From NCBI GenBank assembly GCA_002347265.1, contig DDYB01000011.1:1-64000 (forward strand): 64,000 nt of DNA, given 5' to 3'. The notes below the pieces were generated by a model. It had not been told where the DNA came from, did not search any database, and saw only the letters and a program-made list of their open reading frames with translations. Positions within the stretch are counted from its first letter, which is position 1, and each line of letters opens with the position of its first letter. The translations under genes were made by a program, and so were the position numbers. This stretch comes from Desulfobacteraceae bacterium UBA2245. GTDB taxonomy: Bacteria; Desulfobacterota; Desulfobacteria; Desulfobacterales; UBA2245. Shown here in pieces: positions 34,574 through 43,894 of the stretch.

Positions 34574-35977
34574 ATGGGAGGATTCTTTGGAGTCGCCTCG
34601 AAAAATGACTGCGTAAACGATCTGTTTTACGGAACGGATTACCATTCCCACCTGGGAACCCGGCGCGGCGGGCTTGCCGTCAGCAACGCCCACGGATATC
34701 AGAGATCCATTCACAATATCGAAAATGATTATTTCCGTTCCAAATTCGAGCCGGATCTGCCCGATCTTCAGGGAAACTGCGGCATCGGAATCATCAGCGA
34801 TCACGACGCCCAACCCCTGATCATCGGATCGCATCTGGGCACCTTCGCCATCGTGACGGTCGGCAAGATTCAGAACATCGAAGTCCTTGCGCAAAAGGCG
34901 TCCGGCCGGAAACTGCACTTCTCGGAAATGAGCGGGGGAGAAATCAACCCCACGGAACTGGTCGCCATGCTGATCACCGAGGAGGATTCTTTCGAGGCCG
35001 GCATTCAAAACGCCCAGCAGGTTATTCAAGGTTCCTGCTCCATGCTGGTTCTGACCCCGAAGGGCATTTACGCGGCCCGCGACAGGCTGGGCCGGACCCC
35101 GGTGATTATCGGAAAAAAACAGGACGCTTATGCCGCATCTTCCGAAACCTGCGCCTTTGCCAACCTGGATTATGAAATCGCTCATTTCCTGGGACCTGGA
35201 GAAATCGTATTGATTTCAGCAGAAGGATACGAGCAGCGCAAAGCCCCGGGCAATGTCATGCAGGTCTGCAGTTTTCTATGGGTCTACTATGGATACCCGG
35301 CTTCAAGCTACGAAGGAATCAACGTCGAATCCGTCCGCTACCGGTGCGGCGCCGCTCTGGCCCGGAACGATGCGGTGGCCATCGACTGCGTCGCCGGCAT
35401 TCCGGATTCCGGAACAGGCCACGCCATCGGATATGCCAATGAAAGGGGAATCCCCTACATCCGTCCCTTTGTAAAATACACCCCGACATGGCCGCGGAGC
35501 TTCATGCCCCAGAATCAGACCCGCAGGGATCTGGTCGCCAGAATGAAGCTGATTCCCATTCAATCCCTGATTGAAGGGAAAAGAATTCTTTTCTGCGAGG
35601 ATTCCATCGTTCGGGGCACCCAGTTGAAAGACAAGGTTCAAACGCTTTATGTTGCGGGGGCAAAAGAGGTTCACATGCGCCCGGCCTGCCCGACCCTGAT
35701 TTACCCGTGTGAATTTCTGAATTTTTCCGCATCGCGCTCCACCATGGATCTGATCGGCCGCCAGGCTGTCCGGGAACTGGAAGGCAGCGAGGATGCGCAT
35801 CTGGATCAATACGCCGTGGCCGGAACCGACCGGCACACCGCCATGGTGAAAGCCATCGAAAAAAACCTGGGTTTGAGTTCCCTGAAATACCAGCGTCTTG
35901 AAGACCTGATTGAAGCCATCGGACTGCCGAAGCACAGGCTGTGCACCCACTGCTGGGACGGTTCGAGCTTTTTTTAA
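34574..35977 (+). CDS. PurF-like amidophosphoribosyltransferase without the N-terminal cysteine
   Basis: A 467-aa homologue of glutamine PRPP amidotransferase. The N-terminal Ntn-hydrolase-type half begins MGGFFGVASKND, where PurF has Met-Cys-Gly; the cysteine nucleophile is Gly. The C-terminal PRTase half is intact, with ILFCEDSIVRGTQ as the PRPP loop (about 345-357) and a Cys-rich end (LCTHCWDGSSFF). The MGGFFG form also occurs, as far as I recall, in clostridial and Bacteroidetes PurF paralogues, so this is a lineage rather than a mutation. It may use ammonia or have another reaction. GGGAG lies 6 nt before the ATG. No other purine gene is adjacent. Confidence 0.85.
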   Translation: MGGFFGVASKNDCVNDLFYGTDYHSHLGTRRGGLAVSNAHGYQRSIHNIENDYFRSKFEPDLPDLQGNCGIGIISDHDAQPLIIGSHLGTFAIVTVGKIQNIEVLAQKASGRKLHFSEMSGGEINPTELVAMLITEEDSFEAGIQNAQQVIQGSCSMLVLTPKGIYAARDRLGRTPVIIGKKQDAYAASSETCAFANLDYEIAHFLGPGEIVLISAEGYEQRKAPGNVMQVCSFLWVYYGYPASSYEGINVESVRYRCGAALARNDAVAIDCVAGIPDSGTGHAIGYANERGIPYIRPFVKYTPTWPRSFMPQNQTRRDLVARMKLIPIQSLIEGKRILFCEDSIVRGTQLKDKVQTLYVAGAKEVHMRPACPTLIYPCEFLNFSASRSTMDLIGRQAVRELEGSEDAHLDQYAVAGTDRHTAMVKAIEKNLGLSSLKYQRLEDLIEAIGLPKHRLCTHCWDGSSFF

Positions 35978-35980
35978 ATA

Positions 35981-36023
35981 TGACGGCAATTCTGACTTTT
36001 TACGCGACCTTCAAAATTCGAGG
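35981..36023 (+). repeat. Short repeat of the GACTTTTTAC family
   Basis: TGACGGCAATTCTGACTTTTT and the following TACGCGACCTTCAAAATT match the repeats at 47822-47866 and both ends of 62425-62565. It lies between the PurF-like gene and the deaminase. Confidence 0.6.
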
Positions 36024-36053
36024 CTGAAACATCTCCAAAGGCAATGTTTGACG

Positions 36054-36638
36054 ATGCGTTATCCGAGTTTTACGTTCACCCTGCCCGACTGGCTCATGAA
36101 TTATTCGCCGCACGAAACATCGTTCCCCGAAATTGAATCCCGCATGCGCCTTGTTATCGAACTTTCACGGCTGAACGTCGTTCACGAAACCGGCGGACCA
36201 TTCGGCGCGGCCATTTTCGACATGAACAGCCATCGACTGCTTGCACCGGGCGTCAACATCGTCGTACCCGCAAGGTGCAGCATCCTTCATGCTGAAATCG
36301 TCGCCATCATGACGGCCCAGCGCATGGTCGGCCATTTCACTCTCGGTTCCGATCCCGCGGTCGATTATGAAATGGTTGTCAGCACAGAACCGTGCGCCAT
36401 GTGCTTCGGCGCCATTCCTTGGTCCGGAATTCGCAGGCTGACCTGCGGCGCCAGACGTGAAGATGCCGAGCGCATCGGTTTTGACGAAGGGCCCAAGCCC
36501 GTCAACTGGGTGGAATCGCTCGAAAGCCGGGGAATTTCCGTAGTGAGGGACGTCTGCCGGGAACAGGCGGCCGCGGTTCTGCAAATCTATCATGAAAGCG
36601 ACGGCATCATTTACAACACCCAGCAATCATACAATTGA
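36054..36638 (+). CDS. Nucleoside/guanine deaminase family protein
   Basis: Zinc deaminase of the cytidine/deoxycytidylate fold, 194 aa. HAE in SILHAEIVAI (about residue 80) and PCAMC in VSTEPCAMCFGAI (about 123) give the zinc ligands and catalytic Glu. GGPFGAAIFD and the C-terminal DEGPKPVNW resemble guanine deaminase GuaD rather than tRNA-specific TadA. The start at 36054 is the first ATG after the PurF-like gene that begins the conserved region; its ribosome site is weak. It may act in purine salvage together with the PRPP-dependent neighbour, which is an inference from position. Confidence 0.82.
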   Translation: MRYPSFTFTLPDWLMNYSPHETSFPEIESRMRLVIELSRLNVVHETGGPFGAAIFDMNSHRLLAPGVNIVVPARCSILHAEIVAIMTAQRMVGHFTLGSDPAVDYEMVVSTEPCAMCFGAIPWSGIRRLTCGARREDAERIGFDEGPKPVNWVESLESRGISVVRDVCREQAAAVLQIYHESDGIIYNTQQSYN

Positions 36639-36722
36639 TTTTATTATCAAATTTTAATATTGCATTTTTTAAAAAAAGAAAGTAAGGTCAGCACGATTTA
36701 TAAACGGTAAGGCTCGTTTCAT

Positions 36723-36736
36723 GGTATGTTTTTTGC
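36723..36736 (+). promoter_or_regulatory. Sigma-54 promoter
   Basis: TGGTATGTTTTTTGCTTT fits the -24/-12 pattern: GG (36723-36724), exactly 10 bp, GC (36735-36736). It lies 66 bp before the YcbK-like gene. Confidence 0.6.
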
Positions 36737-36802
36737 TTTAATTTGAAGCCGAATGGGCTCAAACATCAATACCGATAGACCGGGAGACCCGATATCATCG
36801 AA

Positions 36803-37348
36803 ATGACCCGAAGAAATGCTTTAAAAGCCTTATTCGGCGGAATCGCCTCACTGTACCTTCCCTTCTGGATGCAGTCCGCGGATGCGTCAGCCCGCCTGCC
36901 CCGATGCAGCGGAAAGCTCTCCCTCTACAATCTGCACACCCAGGAAGAATTATCCATAGCCTATCTCAATTCACATGGTAAGTTGAATCCCAAGGCCTTG
37001 AAACGGCTCGATCATTTCTTTCGCTGCCATCACAGCGACAAGGTACGCCATATAGACCCCAGGCTGTACATGCTTCTGGATTCCGTTCAGACCCGTCTCG
37101 GAGTCCATGATCGAACCATTCAACTGGTTTCCGGTTACCGGTCTCCGGAATACAACCGCATGCTGCGGTCCAGGAGTTCCAGGGTCGCAAAACAAAGCTA
37201 CCATACAAGGGGCATGGCGGCGGACATTCAAATCGAAGGCGTGCGCCTGTCCGACATTAAAAGAACCGCTATGAAAATAGACGCCGGCGGGGTCGGCGTC
37301 TATTCCGAATTCATTCATCTGGATGTCGGACCGTCAAGGACTTGGTAA
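36803..37348 (+). CDS. YcbK/DUF882-type peptidase M15-like protein
   Basis: A 181-aa protein of the DUF882 (peptidase M15_2) family, thought to act on murein crosslinks. The N-terminus MTRRNALKALFGGIASLYL has two arginines before a hydrophobic segment and may be a Tat signal. The zinc-site motifs are visible: QLVSGYRSPEYN, SYHTRGMAADI and FIHLDVGP. A sigma-54 promoter lies 66 bp upstream. Its 3' end overlaps the end of the oppositely oriented L,D-transpeptidase by 38 bp. YcbK and the transpeptidase YcbB are also adjacent in enterobacteria, which supports a joint cell-wall role. Confidence 0.9.
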   Translation: MTRRNALKALFGGIASLYLPFWMQSADASARLPRCSGKLSLYNLHTQEELSIAYLNSHGKLNPKALKRLDHFFRCHHSDKVRHIDPRLYMLLDSVQTRLGVHDRTIQLVSGYRSPEYNRMLRSRSSRVAKQSYHTRGMAADIQIEGVRLSDIKRTAMKIDAGGVGVYSEFIHLDVGPSRTW

Positions 37349-39062
37349 ACGGTCGATCCTGTAAATACCTGCCCGAATCCTGGTTCAGCGCATCCCACAG
37401 CGGTTTGTCCCGTTCATAGATATCGTCCCGGAAATTCAGTTCGCCGTTCTCACCAATCCAGGCCGTCCAGTACAGCAGATGCACGGCACAGGGCTGGCTG
37501 ATGCGGACCGTCCTTCTTTGTCCGGTTGCGATTAACTGCTCAAGCCGCTCAAGAGTCCAGGAGGGATCATCCTGCAGTAAAAAAACGGCGAAATCCAACG
37601 GACTTCCGACACGAATGCACCCGTGGCTCAAAGCTCGCCTGGGATTTGAAAACAGGCGGCGGGTCGGAGTGTCGTGAAGATAAACATGAAATTGATTCGG
37701 GAAAATGAACTTAATCCGCCCCAGCGCATTCCACGGGCCCGGCAACTGGCGAATCCGGCCGGGGAGATTGCCCGCATGCACCGTTTTCCAATCGATCCGA
37801 GCCGGATTGATCACCCGAGCCGAAGATTCCCCTCCGGCCACCACCTCGTAGTGGTTGCGGGCAAGATATCCCGGATCCTTTCGCAATATGGGAAGCAATT
37901 CTTTCACCACGATGGAACCAGGCACATTCCAGTAGGGATTGATGACCATATACCCCATTTTCCCGGAAAACACCGGCGTCTTCTGGTAGGATTTGCCGAC
38001 AATTACCGGCATTTCGATCTGCTTGCGATCCCCCCGGTATCCCTGAAGCATAAAAGCGGCGATGTTGACAATGATCCGGCAATCCTGCCATTGACGTGGA
38101 AGCCATCGCCAGCGTTCCATGTTCAACATCAGCTGCCGCCACCTCTGAGCCGCCGTGACATTCAGCGCCGCAAGCGTCTCCTTTCCAACGGCTCCGTCCG
38201 CCTTCAGACCATGCCGGGACTGAAACCGGCGGACCGCCTTCTCCAGAACCGGGTCAAACAAGGCATCGTCGCCGGTCGAAGCTCCAAGGTCCAGGCTGAA
38301 TTTTAAACGGGTCCTGAGCTGATCGACCCGGTGGCCGCGATCGCCCAATCTGATCGTGCCGCCCGATTCGACCATCGGCCATCCGCCTGCATCCACAACG
38401 GATTTAAGTTGAACCGACGCCTGCGCCAGATTCCAATATTCTTCATGCGGAGGCGCAAGTTCGTGAATTGTCTCCTGGATGTTCCGGCGGACCGACAGCT
38501 TGTTCAGCATTTCCATGATGTCGAATTTGTGGCTGGGAGAGATCCAGTGTGGATCAAAACGCTGCGGGCTGACCTTGCCCTCCAGAAGGTGCGTACTAAA
38601 ACGAAAAAAGGCATCCGTCAACAGGACATCCATGATGCCGATCAACTGGTCCGCGTTTCCGGTCCGAACCAGCATTTCCTGTATTTGATCGCCATGCTGT
38701 TTCAGAAGTTCAAGGTGGTAATCCTGAGGCCTCAATCCGTGAAGCCATGAGGTTCTGATCGTCCGAATCCAGTCGTCTCCCAGAGAAGAGGGGCCGTTTT
38801 TATCGACCCAGTAAGGAGCCCACGAACGGCTTTCGTAATATCGGTTCAATATCTTGACGGATTCCGGCCTCAGGGATCCGGACAGGGATAAATCGCTTTC
38901 AAGCATGGAACGGATCGTAGCGGAAATCATTCCGGCAGTCTCGGTTCGACCGGAAGATGCCTGGAAGATGCCGCTTCCCAGAACCAGAATACCGATGAAA
39001 GCGGAAAACCAGCGCCGCTTCAATTCGAAACCGGAAAATTGCCTCTCATTCAATTTCATCAT
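37311..39062 (-). CDS. L,D-transpeptidase, YcbB/LdtD type
   Basis: A 583-aa cell-wall enzyme forming 3-3 peptidoglycan crosslinks. It has an N-terminal signal or anchor (about 17-36), a long scaffold region, a peptidoglycan-binding domain (VRRFQSRHGLKADGAVGKETLAALN, about 285-310) and the YkuD catalytic domain with SHGCIRVGSPLD (Cys about 494). The arrangement matches YcbB. It converges on the DUF882 gene with a 38-bp 3' overlap, which is unusual and would make antisense transcripts at both tails. ATGs at 39062 and 39059 are alternatives. Confidence 0.93.
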   Translation of the reverse strand: MMKLNERQFSGFELKRRWFSAFIGILVLGSGIFQASSGRTETAGMISATIRSMLESDLSLSGSLRPESVKILNRYYESRSWAPYWVDKNGPSSLGDDWIRTIRTSWLHGLRPQDYHLELLKQHGDQIQEMLVRTGNADQLIGIMDVLLTDAFFRFSTHLLEGKVSPQRFDPHWISPSHKFDIMEMLNKLSVRRNIQETIHELAPPHEEYWNLAQASVQLKSVVDAGGWPMVESGGTIRLGDRGHRVDQLRTRLKFSLDLGASTGDDALFDPVLEKAVRRFQSRHGLKADGAVGKETLAALNVTAAQRWRQLMLNMERWRWLPRQWQDCRIIVNIAAFMLQGYRGDRKQIEMPVIVGKSYQKTPVFSGKMGYMVINPYWNVPGSIVVKELLPILRKDPGYLARNHYEVVAGGESSARVINPARIDWKTVHAGNLPGRIRQLPGPWNALGRIKFIFPNQFHVYLHDTPTRRLFSNPRRALSHGCIRVGSPLDFAVFLLQDDPSWTLERLEQLIATGQRRTVRISQPCAVHLLYWTAWIGENGELNFRDDIYERDKPLWDALNQDSGRYLQDRPFTKSLTVRHPDE

Positions 39063-39619
39063 GACTCACTATACCAGCAGACATATCGCCGGTCAATTGC
39101 CGTATTCCCTGTATATTTTATTATATCAGCGAGTTGCAAATTATCCTGAACAAGGTTTGCCCCGTATACGCCTGTATTCAGAAAATTGCAAGGCCTGGTG
39201 CGCAAAGCACATGATGGCCATGGCCGGCAGCCGTCATTCGGATATGGACCAGAGGTTGAGCTTTTGAATGTGGGGGTTGGATGACCTGAAAAGCATCAGC
39301 CATAAATGAACAGGCCCCCTTTGTCCTCCGGCGGACCTGCGCCGGACGCCGACGATGACTGCACCCTGCTCCGGTCATGGGGATTCGATAACGAATAGAT
39401 ATCTATGAAAAAAAGTTGACATGCCGGCGCTAATTGGATAAAAAGGTGCTTTGGATGAAACGACAATGCTCCTGTTCAAGCCGAAATAATATGACAAGGC
39501 TTTGATTTTAAATATACATTATAAACAGAAGCTTGTATAATTTGTTTAGAATATGCGTGGCGGAGCATACACCGGGTCGGCAAATGATTCTTACTAAATC
39601 TACTGAAGGAGGGCAATGC
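39063..39619. other. Gene-free interval with a promoter candidate
   Basis: No gene is supported. A TTGACA box (39416-39421) with a 17-bp spacer and TAAAAA (39439-39444) could drive the CBS-protein gene, 175 bp ahead. Short AT-rich stretches follow, including a possible second start region near 39530. Confidence 0.4.
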
Positions 39620-40201
39620 ATGGAAGATCACAAAGTAAAAGACTTGATGAACCCGATCAGCGAATACAATACCATAGATGTCAATGCACAATTCTGCGAA
39701 GCATTGAGCATATTAAAAGGAAATTATGAGAAGACGAAATCCGGGAAAGCCGGCGTCTTCCATAAAACGCTTTTTGTTACCGACGCCTCCAAGAACATCA
39801 TCGGCAAAATCGCCATGTATGACCTGGTTCGAGGTCTGGTGCCCGAACCGGCAAAAAAACTGGAGTTCGCCCGCACCTTCCTGAATGCGCTTTCCTCCCG
39901 TTCGATGGAAGTGGCTCAAGAAATCGGAGAAATGCAGGAACGTTTTAAATGGGTCAAAAGCAACTTCGTCGACCTGGCCAAGGCCCAGGCCCACAAGAAG
40001 GTGAGTCAGATCATGACGCCGGTAAGCCCCATTCTGGCTGAAAACGATTCGTTGACGCAGGCCATCTATCTGATGTTCAAGGAAGGCGTCCGTGAACCGC
40101 TTGTCATGAGAGGCGACAAACCGGTCGGCGTGCTGAATCTGATGAAGATTCTTGAGGAACTCATGGAAGTCGTCGGCGAAGAATGCTACGTCAAATGGTA
40201 G
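39620..40201 (+). CDS. CBS-domain pair protein
   Basis: A 193-aa protein. Two CBS modules are visible: KVKDLMNPISEYNTIDVNAQ near the N-terminus and KVSQIMTPVSPILAENDSL (about 128) followed by DKPVGVLNLMKIL. A helical insert of about 40 residues (LNALSSRSMEVAQEIGEMQERF) separates them. CBS pairs bind adenosine nucleotides and sense energy state; the effector is unknown. GGAGG lies 6-10 nt before the ATG. The gene is monocistronic, closed by the terminator at 40245. Confidence 0.88.
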   Translation: MEDHKVKDLMNPISEYNTIDVNAQFCEALSILKGNYEKTKSGKAGVFHKTLFVTDASKNIIGKIAMYDLVRGLVPEPAKKLEFARTFLNALSSRSMEVAQEIGEMQERFKWVKSNFVDLAKAQAHKKVSQIMTPVSPILAENDSLTQAIYLMFKEGVREPLVMRGDKPVGVLNLMKILEELMEVVGEECYVKW

Positions 40202-40244
40202 TCTGATCTCGTTAAAAACCATTCATGTGCGCATTGAATTCTAC

Positions 40245-40290
40245 AAAGGTTCTGGCGGGCGAAGTGATTCGACCTGTCAGAACCTTTTTT
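40245..40290 (+). terminator. Rho-independent terminator after the CBS gene
   Basis: AAAGGTTCTG (40245-40254) and CAGAACCTTT pair around a 23-nt loop, followed by a T run. The rest of 40291-40595 shows no gene and must carry the carB promoter region. Confidence 0.8.
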
Positions 40291-40595
40291 ATCACTCACC
40301 CTTCCCTCCCATCCGCTCTCGAATCATTCGACGGACATTTTTGTTGATTTTAATCAACCCATAAGTTATTGCTTTCGGGATATATGTGGCGGTTCCGTGA
40401 ACAAAAGGGCGCAATCATCCGAAATAATAATAAATAAAACCTGATCAACTCCTTCGGCTTTGGCAGCGGGGGAAAACCTGTGCGTCCCGCGCTTCCGGAA
40501 CAAGACTCATGGCTCCTTTCACAGCAATTTCGGAACAGCGTTACTGACTCAGAAAATCGACAACGAAAACCAGAGAATGACAGGGAGAAACCTTC

Positions 40596-43500
40596 ATGCC
40601 CAGACGCGACGACATACGCAAGGTATTGATCATCGGATCCGGTCCGATCATTATCGGCCAGGCGTGTGAGTTTGATTACTCCGGCACTCAGGCCTGCAAG
40701 GCGCTCCGCTCGCTTGGATACGAAATCGTTCTGGTGAACTCCAACCCGGCAACGATCATGACCGATCCCGGCACAGCGGATGCAACCTACATAGAGCCGC
40801 TGAACGTCAAAGTACTCACGGAAATTATCGAAAAAGAACGCCCGGACGCGCTCCTGCCCAATCTCGGAGGCCAATCCGGATTAAACCTTTCCTCGGAACT
40901 GGCCCGTTCCGGAGTGCTGGAAAAATACGGGGTCAAGATGATCGGCGTCAATGCGGACGCCATCGAACGGGGGGAGGACCGCACGGCATTCAAGAATGCC
41001 ATGACCCGGCTCGGCATCGAAATGCCCCGAAGCAAAGCCGTCAACAACGTTGCGGATGCCGAAAAGGTTGCCGAAGAACTCGGCTACCCCGTGGTGATTC
41101 GACCGGCCTACACCATGGGGGGCACCGGAGGGGGTCTGGTCTACAACATCGAAGAGCTTCGCACCATAGCGGCCCGCGGCCTTGCCGCCAGCCTGGTTCA
41201 TCAGGTTCTGGTCGAAGAATCGGTTCTGGGCTGGGAAGAGCTGGAACTGGAGGTTGTGCGGGACGCCAAGAACCAGATGATCACGGTGTGTTTCATTGAA
41301 AACGTCGACGCCATGGGAGTGCACACGGGAGACTCTTACTGCACGGCCCCTATGCTGACGATTTCCGAAGCGCTTCAGCGGAAACTGCAGAAATACGCCT
41401 ATTCCATCGTGGAGGCCATTGAGGTGATCGGCGGCACGAATGTTCAGTTTGCGCACGACCCGAAAACCGATCGCGTGGTCGTCATCGAAATCAACCCCCG
41501 GACCTCGCGATCCTCGGCCCTGGCATCCAAGGCAACCGGTTTTCCGATCGCCTTTGTTTCATCTCTGCTGGCCGGCGGTCTGACTCTGGACGAAATTCCC
41601 TACTGGCGCGACGGAACCCTTGAAAAATACACTCCCTCCGGAGACTATGTGGTGGTGAAATTCGCACGATGGGCTTTTGAAAAATTTCCCGGCGTAGAAG
41701 ACCGGCTGGGAACCCAGATGCGTGCGGTCGGCGAGGTGATGAGCATCGGCAAGACCTATAAGGAAGCGCTTCAGAAAGCCATTCGATCCCTGGAAATCAG
41801 CCGTTACGGACTGGGCTTTGCCAGGGACTTCAACAAGAAGCCGCTGAATGAGCTGATGCACCTGCTCCGCACGGCAACCAGCGAACGGCAGTTCATCATG
41901 TACGAAGCGCTCCGCAAAGGAGCCGACATCGAGAAACTTAACCATCTGACCCATATCAAAACATGGTTCATCGAACAGATGAAAGAACTGGTCGAACTGG
42001 AAGAAAAAATTCTGAGCTTTCAAGGTGAGCCGATTCCCGACGAACTGCTCATACAGGCCAAAAAAGACGGATTCGCCGACAAATACCTGGCCAGGCTTCT
42101 GGACCGGCCGGAAAGTCAGGTCAGGGAAAACCGGCTTGCCCTCGGCATTTCCGAGGCATGGGATGCCGTTCCGGTCAGCGGGGTGGAAAACGCCGCCTAT
42201 TACTACTCCACCTACAACGCCCCGGACCGCGTTCCGGTCAGCGACCGGAAAAAAATCATGGTGCTGGGCGGCGGTCCCAACCGCATCGGTCAGGGAATCG
42301 AATTCGACTACTGCTGCGTTCACACGGCCTTTACCATTCGGGATGCCGGCTATGAATCCATCATGGTCAACTGCAACCCGGAAACCGTTTCAACGGATTA
42401 CGATACCTCGGACAAACTTTACTTCGAACCCCTGACCGTCGAAGACGTGCTGAGCATTTATGAAAAGGAAAAACCCGAGGGCGTCATCGTCCAGTTCGGC
42501 GGGCAGACCCCTCTGAACATTGCCGCCGAACTGTCCCGGGCCGGCGTCAAAATCCTCGGCACCTCTCCGGAAGCCATCGATCTGGCCGAAGACCGGGATC
42601 GGTTCAATCAGATCATGCGCAAGCTCGGAATCCCGCAGCCCAGATCCGGCATGGCGCACACCGTTGAAGAAGCCTTCAAAATCGCTTCGGAGATCGGCTA
42701 CCCCCTGATCGTCCGCCCATCCTATGTGCTCGGCGGCCGGGCCATGGAAGTGGTTTACGATTCGGAAAGTCTCGATCATTACATGCGGGCAGCCGTGGAC
42801 GTCACTCCCGAGCGGCCCATTCTGATCGATAAATTCCTCGAAAACGCCATCGAGGCAGAGGCGGACGCCATTTCCGACGGATCGGACGCCTTTGTGCCCG
42901 CGATCATGGAACACATCGAACTGGCCGGGGTTCACTCCGGGGATTCGGCCTGCGCCATTCCGCCGCTGAGCATTCCTCCCAAGCACATTGAGACAATCGA
43001 GGAATATACGCGGAAAATCGCCATCGAGCTCGGCGTCATCGGCCTGATGAACATTCAGTACGCGATCTGCAACGATACGGTGTACATTCTGGAAGCCAAC
43101 CCGAGAGCCTCCCGGACGGTGCCGATCGTTTCCAAAGTCTGCAACATTTCCATGGCCAGAATCGCCACCCAGGTCATTCTGGGAACGCCGCTCGCCGAGA
43201 TCGGGCTCAAACAGAAGGTGTTCTCCCATTTCGGCGTCAAGGAAGCCGTGTTTCCGTTCAACATGTTTCCCGAGGTGGACCCCGTTCTGGGGCCGGAAAT
43301 GCGTTCCACCGGAGAGGTCCTGGGACTTGCCGATTCCTTCGGGCTGGCCTACTTCAAAGCCATTGAAGCCACCCAGCTGACGCTTCCGCTTCAAGGAACC
43401 GTGCTGATCACGATTTCCGACCGCGACAAACCCAGCGCCCTTGAACCGGCAAGGCTTTTCAGAGAGCTTGAATTCAAGCTGATCGCGACCAGGGGCACCC

Positions 43501-43796
43501 TTGAATTTCTTGCGGAAAACGGCATCGAAGCCGAATCGATTCGAAAGCTGGGATACGGCCGTCCGGATATTGTGGATGCGATCAAAAACGGAGAGATCCA
43601 TCTCATCATCAATACGCCCGGCGGAAAAGAAACCCAGGAAGACGATTCATACATTCGAAAGGCCGCCATTAACTACAAGGTGCCCAACATCACCACCACG
43701 GCCGGCGCCCTGGCCGCGGCCAAGGGAATTGCGGCAAGAAGAAAAGGCCAAACCGGGGTCAAGTCCCTTCAGGACTACCATTCGGAAATGAGATAA
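40596..43796 (+). CDS. carB: Carbamoyl-phosphate synthase large subunit
   Basis: A 1066-aa enzyme that makes carbamoyl phosphate for pyrimidine and arginine synthesis. It has two homologous ATP-grasp halves: KVLIIGSGPIIIGQACEFDYSG near the start and its counterpart IMVLGGGPNRIGQGIEFDY near residue 550, with VIEINPRTSRSS and ILEANPRASRT as the second pair. A C-terminal MGS-like domain (about 930-1066) binds effectors. The length is normal. The small subunit gene carA is not adjacent. A terminator lies at 43820. pyrB and pyrC are 37 kb away. Confidence 0.97.
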   Translation: MPRRDDIRKVLIIGSGPIIIGQACEFDYSGTQACKALRSLGYEIVLVNSNPATIMTDPGTADATYIEPLNVKVLTEIIEKERPDALLPNLGGQSGLNLSSELARSGVLEKYGVKMIGVNADAIERGEDRTAFKNAMTRLGIEMPRSKAVNNVADAEKVAEELGYPVVIRPAYTMGGTGGGLVYNIEELRTIAARGLAASLVHQVLVEESVLGWEELELEVVRDAKNQMITVCFIENVDAMGVHTGDSYCTAPMLTISEALQRKLQKYAYSIVEAIEVIGGTNVQFAHDPKTDRVVVIEINPRTSRSSALASKATGFPIAFVSSLLAGGLTLDEIPYWRDGTLEKYTPSGDYVVVKFARWAFEKFPGVEDRLGTQMRAVGEVMSIGKTYKEALQKAIRSLEISRYGLGFARDFNKKPLNELMHLLRTATSERQFIMYEALRKGADIEKLNHLTHIKTWFIEQMKELVELEEKILSFQGEPIPDELLIQAKKDGFADKYLARLLDRPESQVRENRLALGISEAWDAVPVSGVENAAYYYSTYNAPDRVPVSDRKKIMVLGGGPNRIGQGIEFDYCCVHTAFTIRDAGYESIMVNCNPETVSTDYDTSDKLYFEPLTVEDVLSIYEKEKPEGVIVQFGGQTPLNIAAELSRAGVKILGTSPEAIDLAEDRDRFNQIMRKLGIPQPRSGMAHTVEEAFKIASEIGYPLIVRPSYVLGGRAMEVVYDSESLDHYMRAAVDVTPERPILIDKFLENAIEAEADAISDGSDAFVPAIMEHIELAGVHSGDSACAIPPLSIPPKHIETIEEYTRKIAIELGVIGLMNIQYAICNDTVYILEANPRASRTVPIVSKVCNISMARIATQVILGTPLAEIGLKQKVFSHFGVKEAVFPFNMFPEVDPVLGPEMRSTGEVLGLADSFGLAYFKAIEATQLTLPLQGTVLITISDRDKPSALEPARLFRELEFKLIATRGTLEFLAENGIEAESIRKLGYGRPDIVDAIKNGEIHLIINTPGGKETQEDDSYIRKAAINYKVPNITTTAGALAAAKGIAARRKGQTGVKSLQDYHSEMR

Positions 43797-43819
43797 ACTT
43801 CATCGACCTGCTGAAGTCA

Positions 43820-43855
43820 AAAAGGGGGCCGCGCGGAAAGCGCGCCCCCTTTTTT
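43820..43855 (+). terminator. Rho-independent terminator after carB
   Basis: GGGGGCCGCGC and GCGCGCCCCC pair around GGAAA, flanked by A- and T-runs. The A run before the stem means it could also work on the opposite strand for the convergent CheX-like gene. Confidence 0.9.
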
Positions 43856-43894
43856 GGGGTCTGGCAAGTAAATTCAATCCGTAGAATTTACTTG

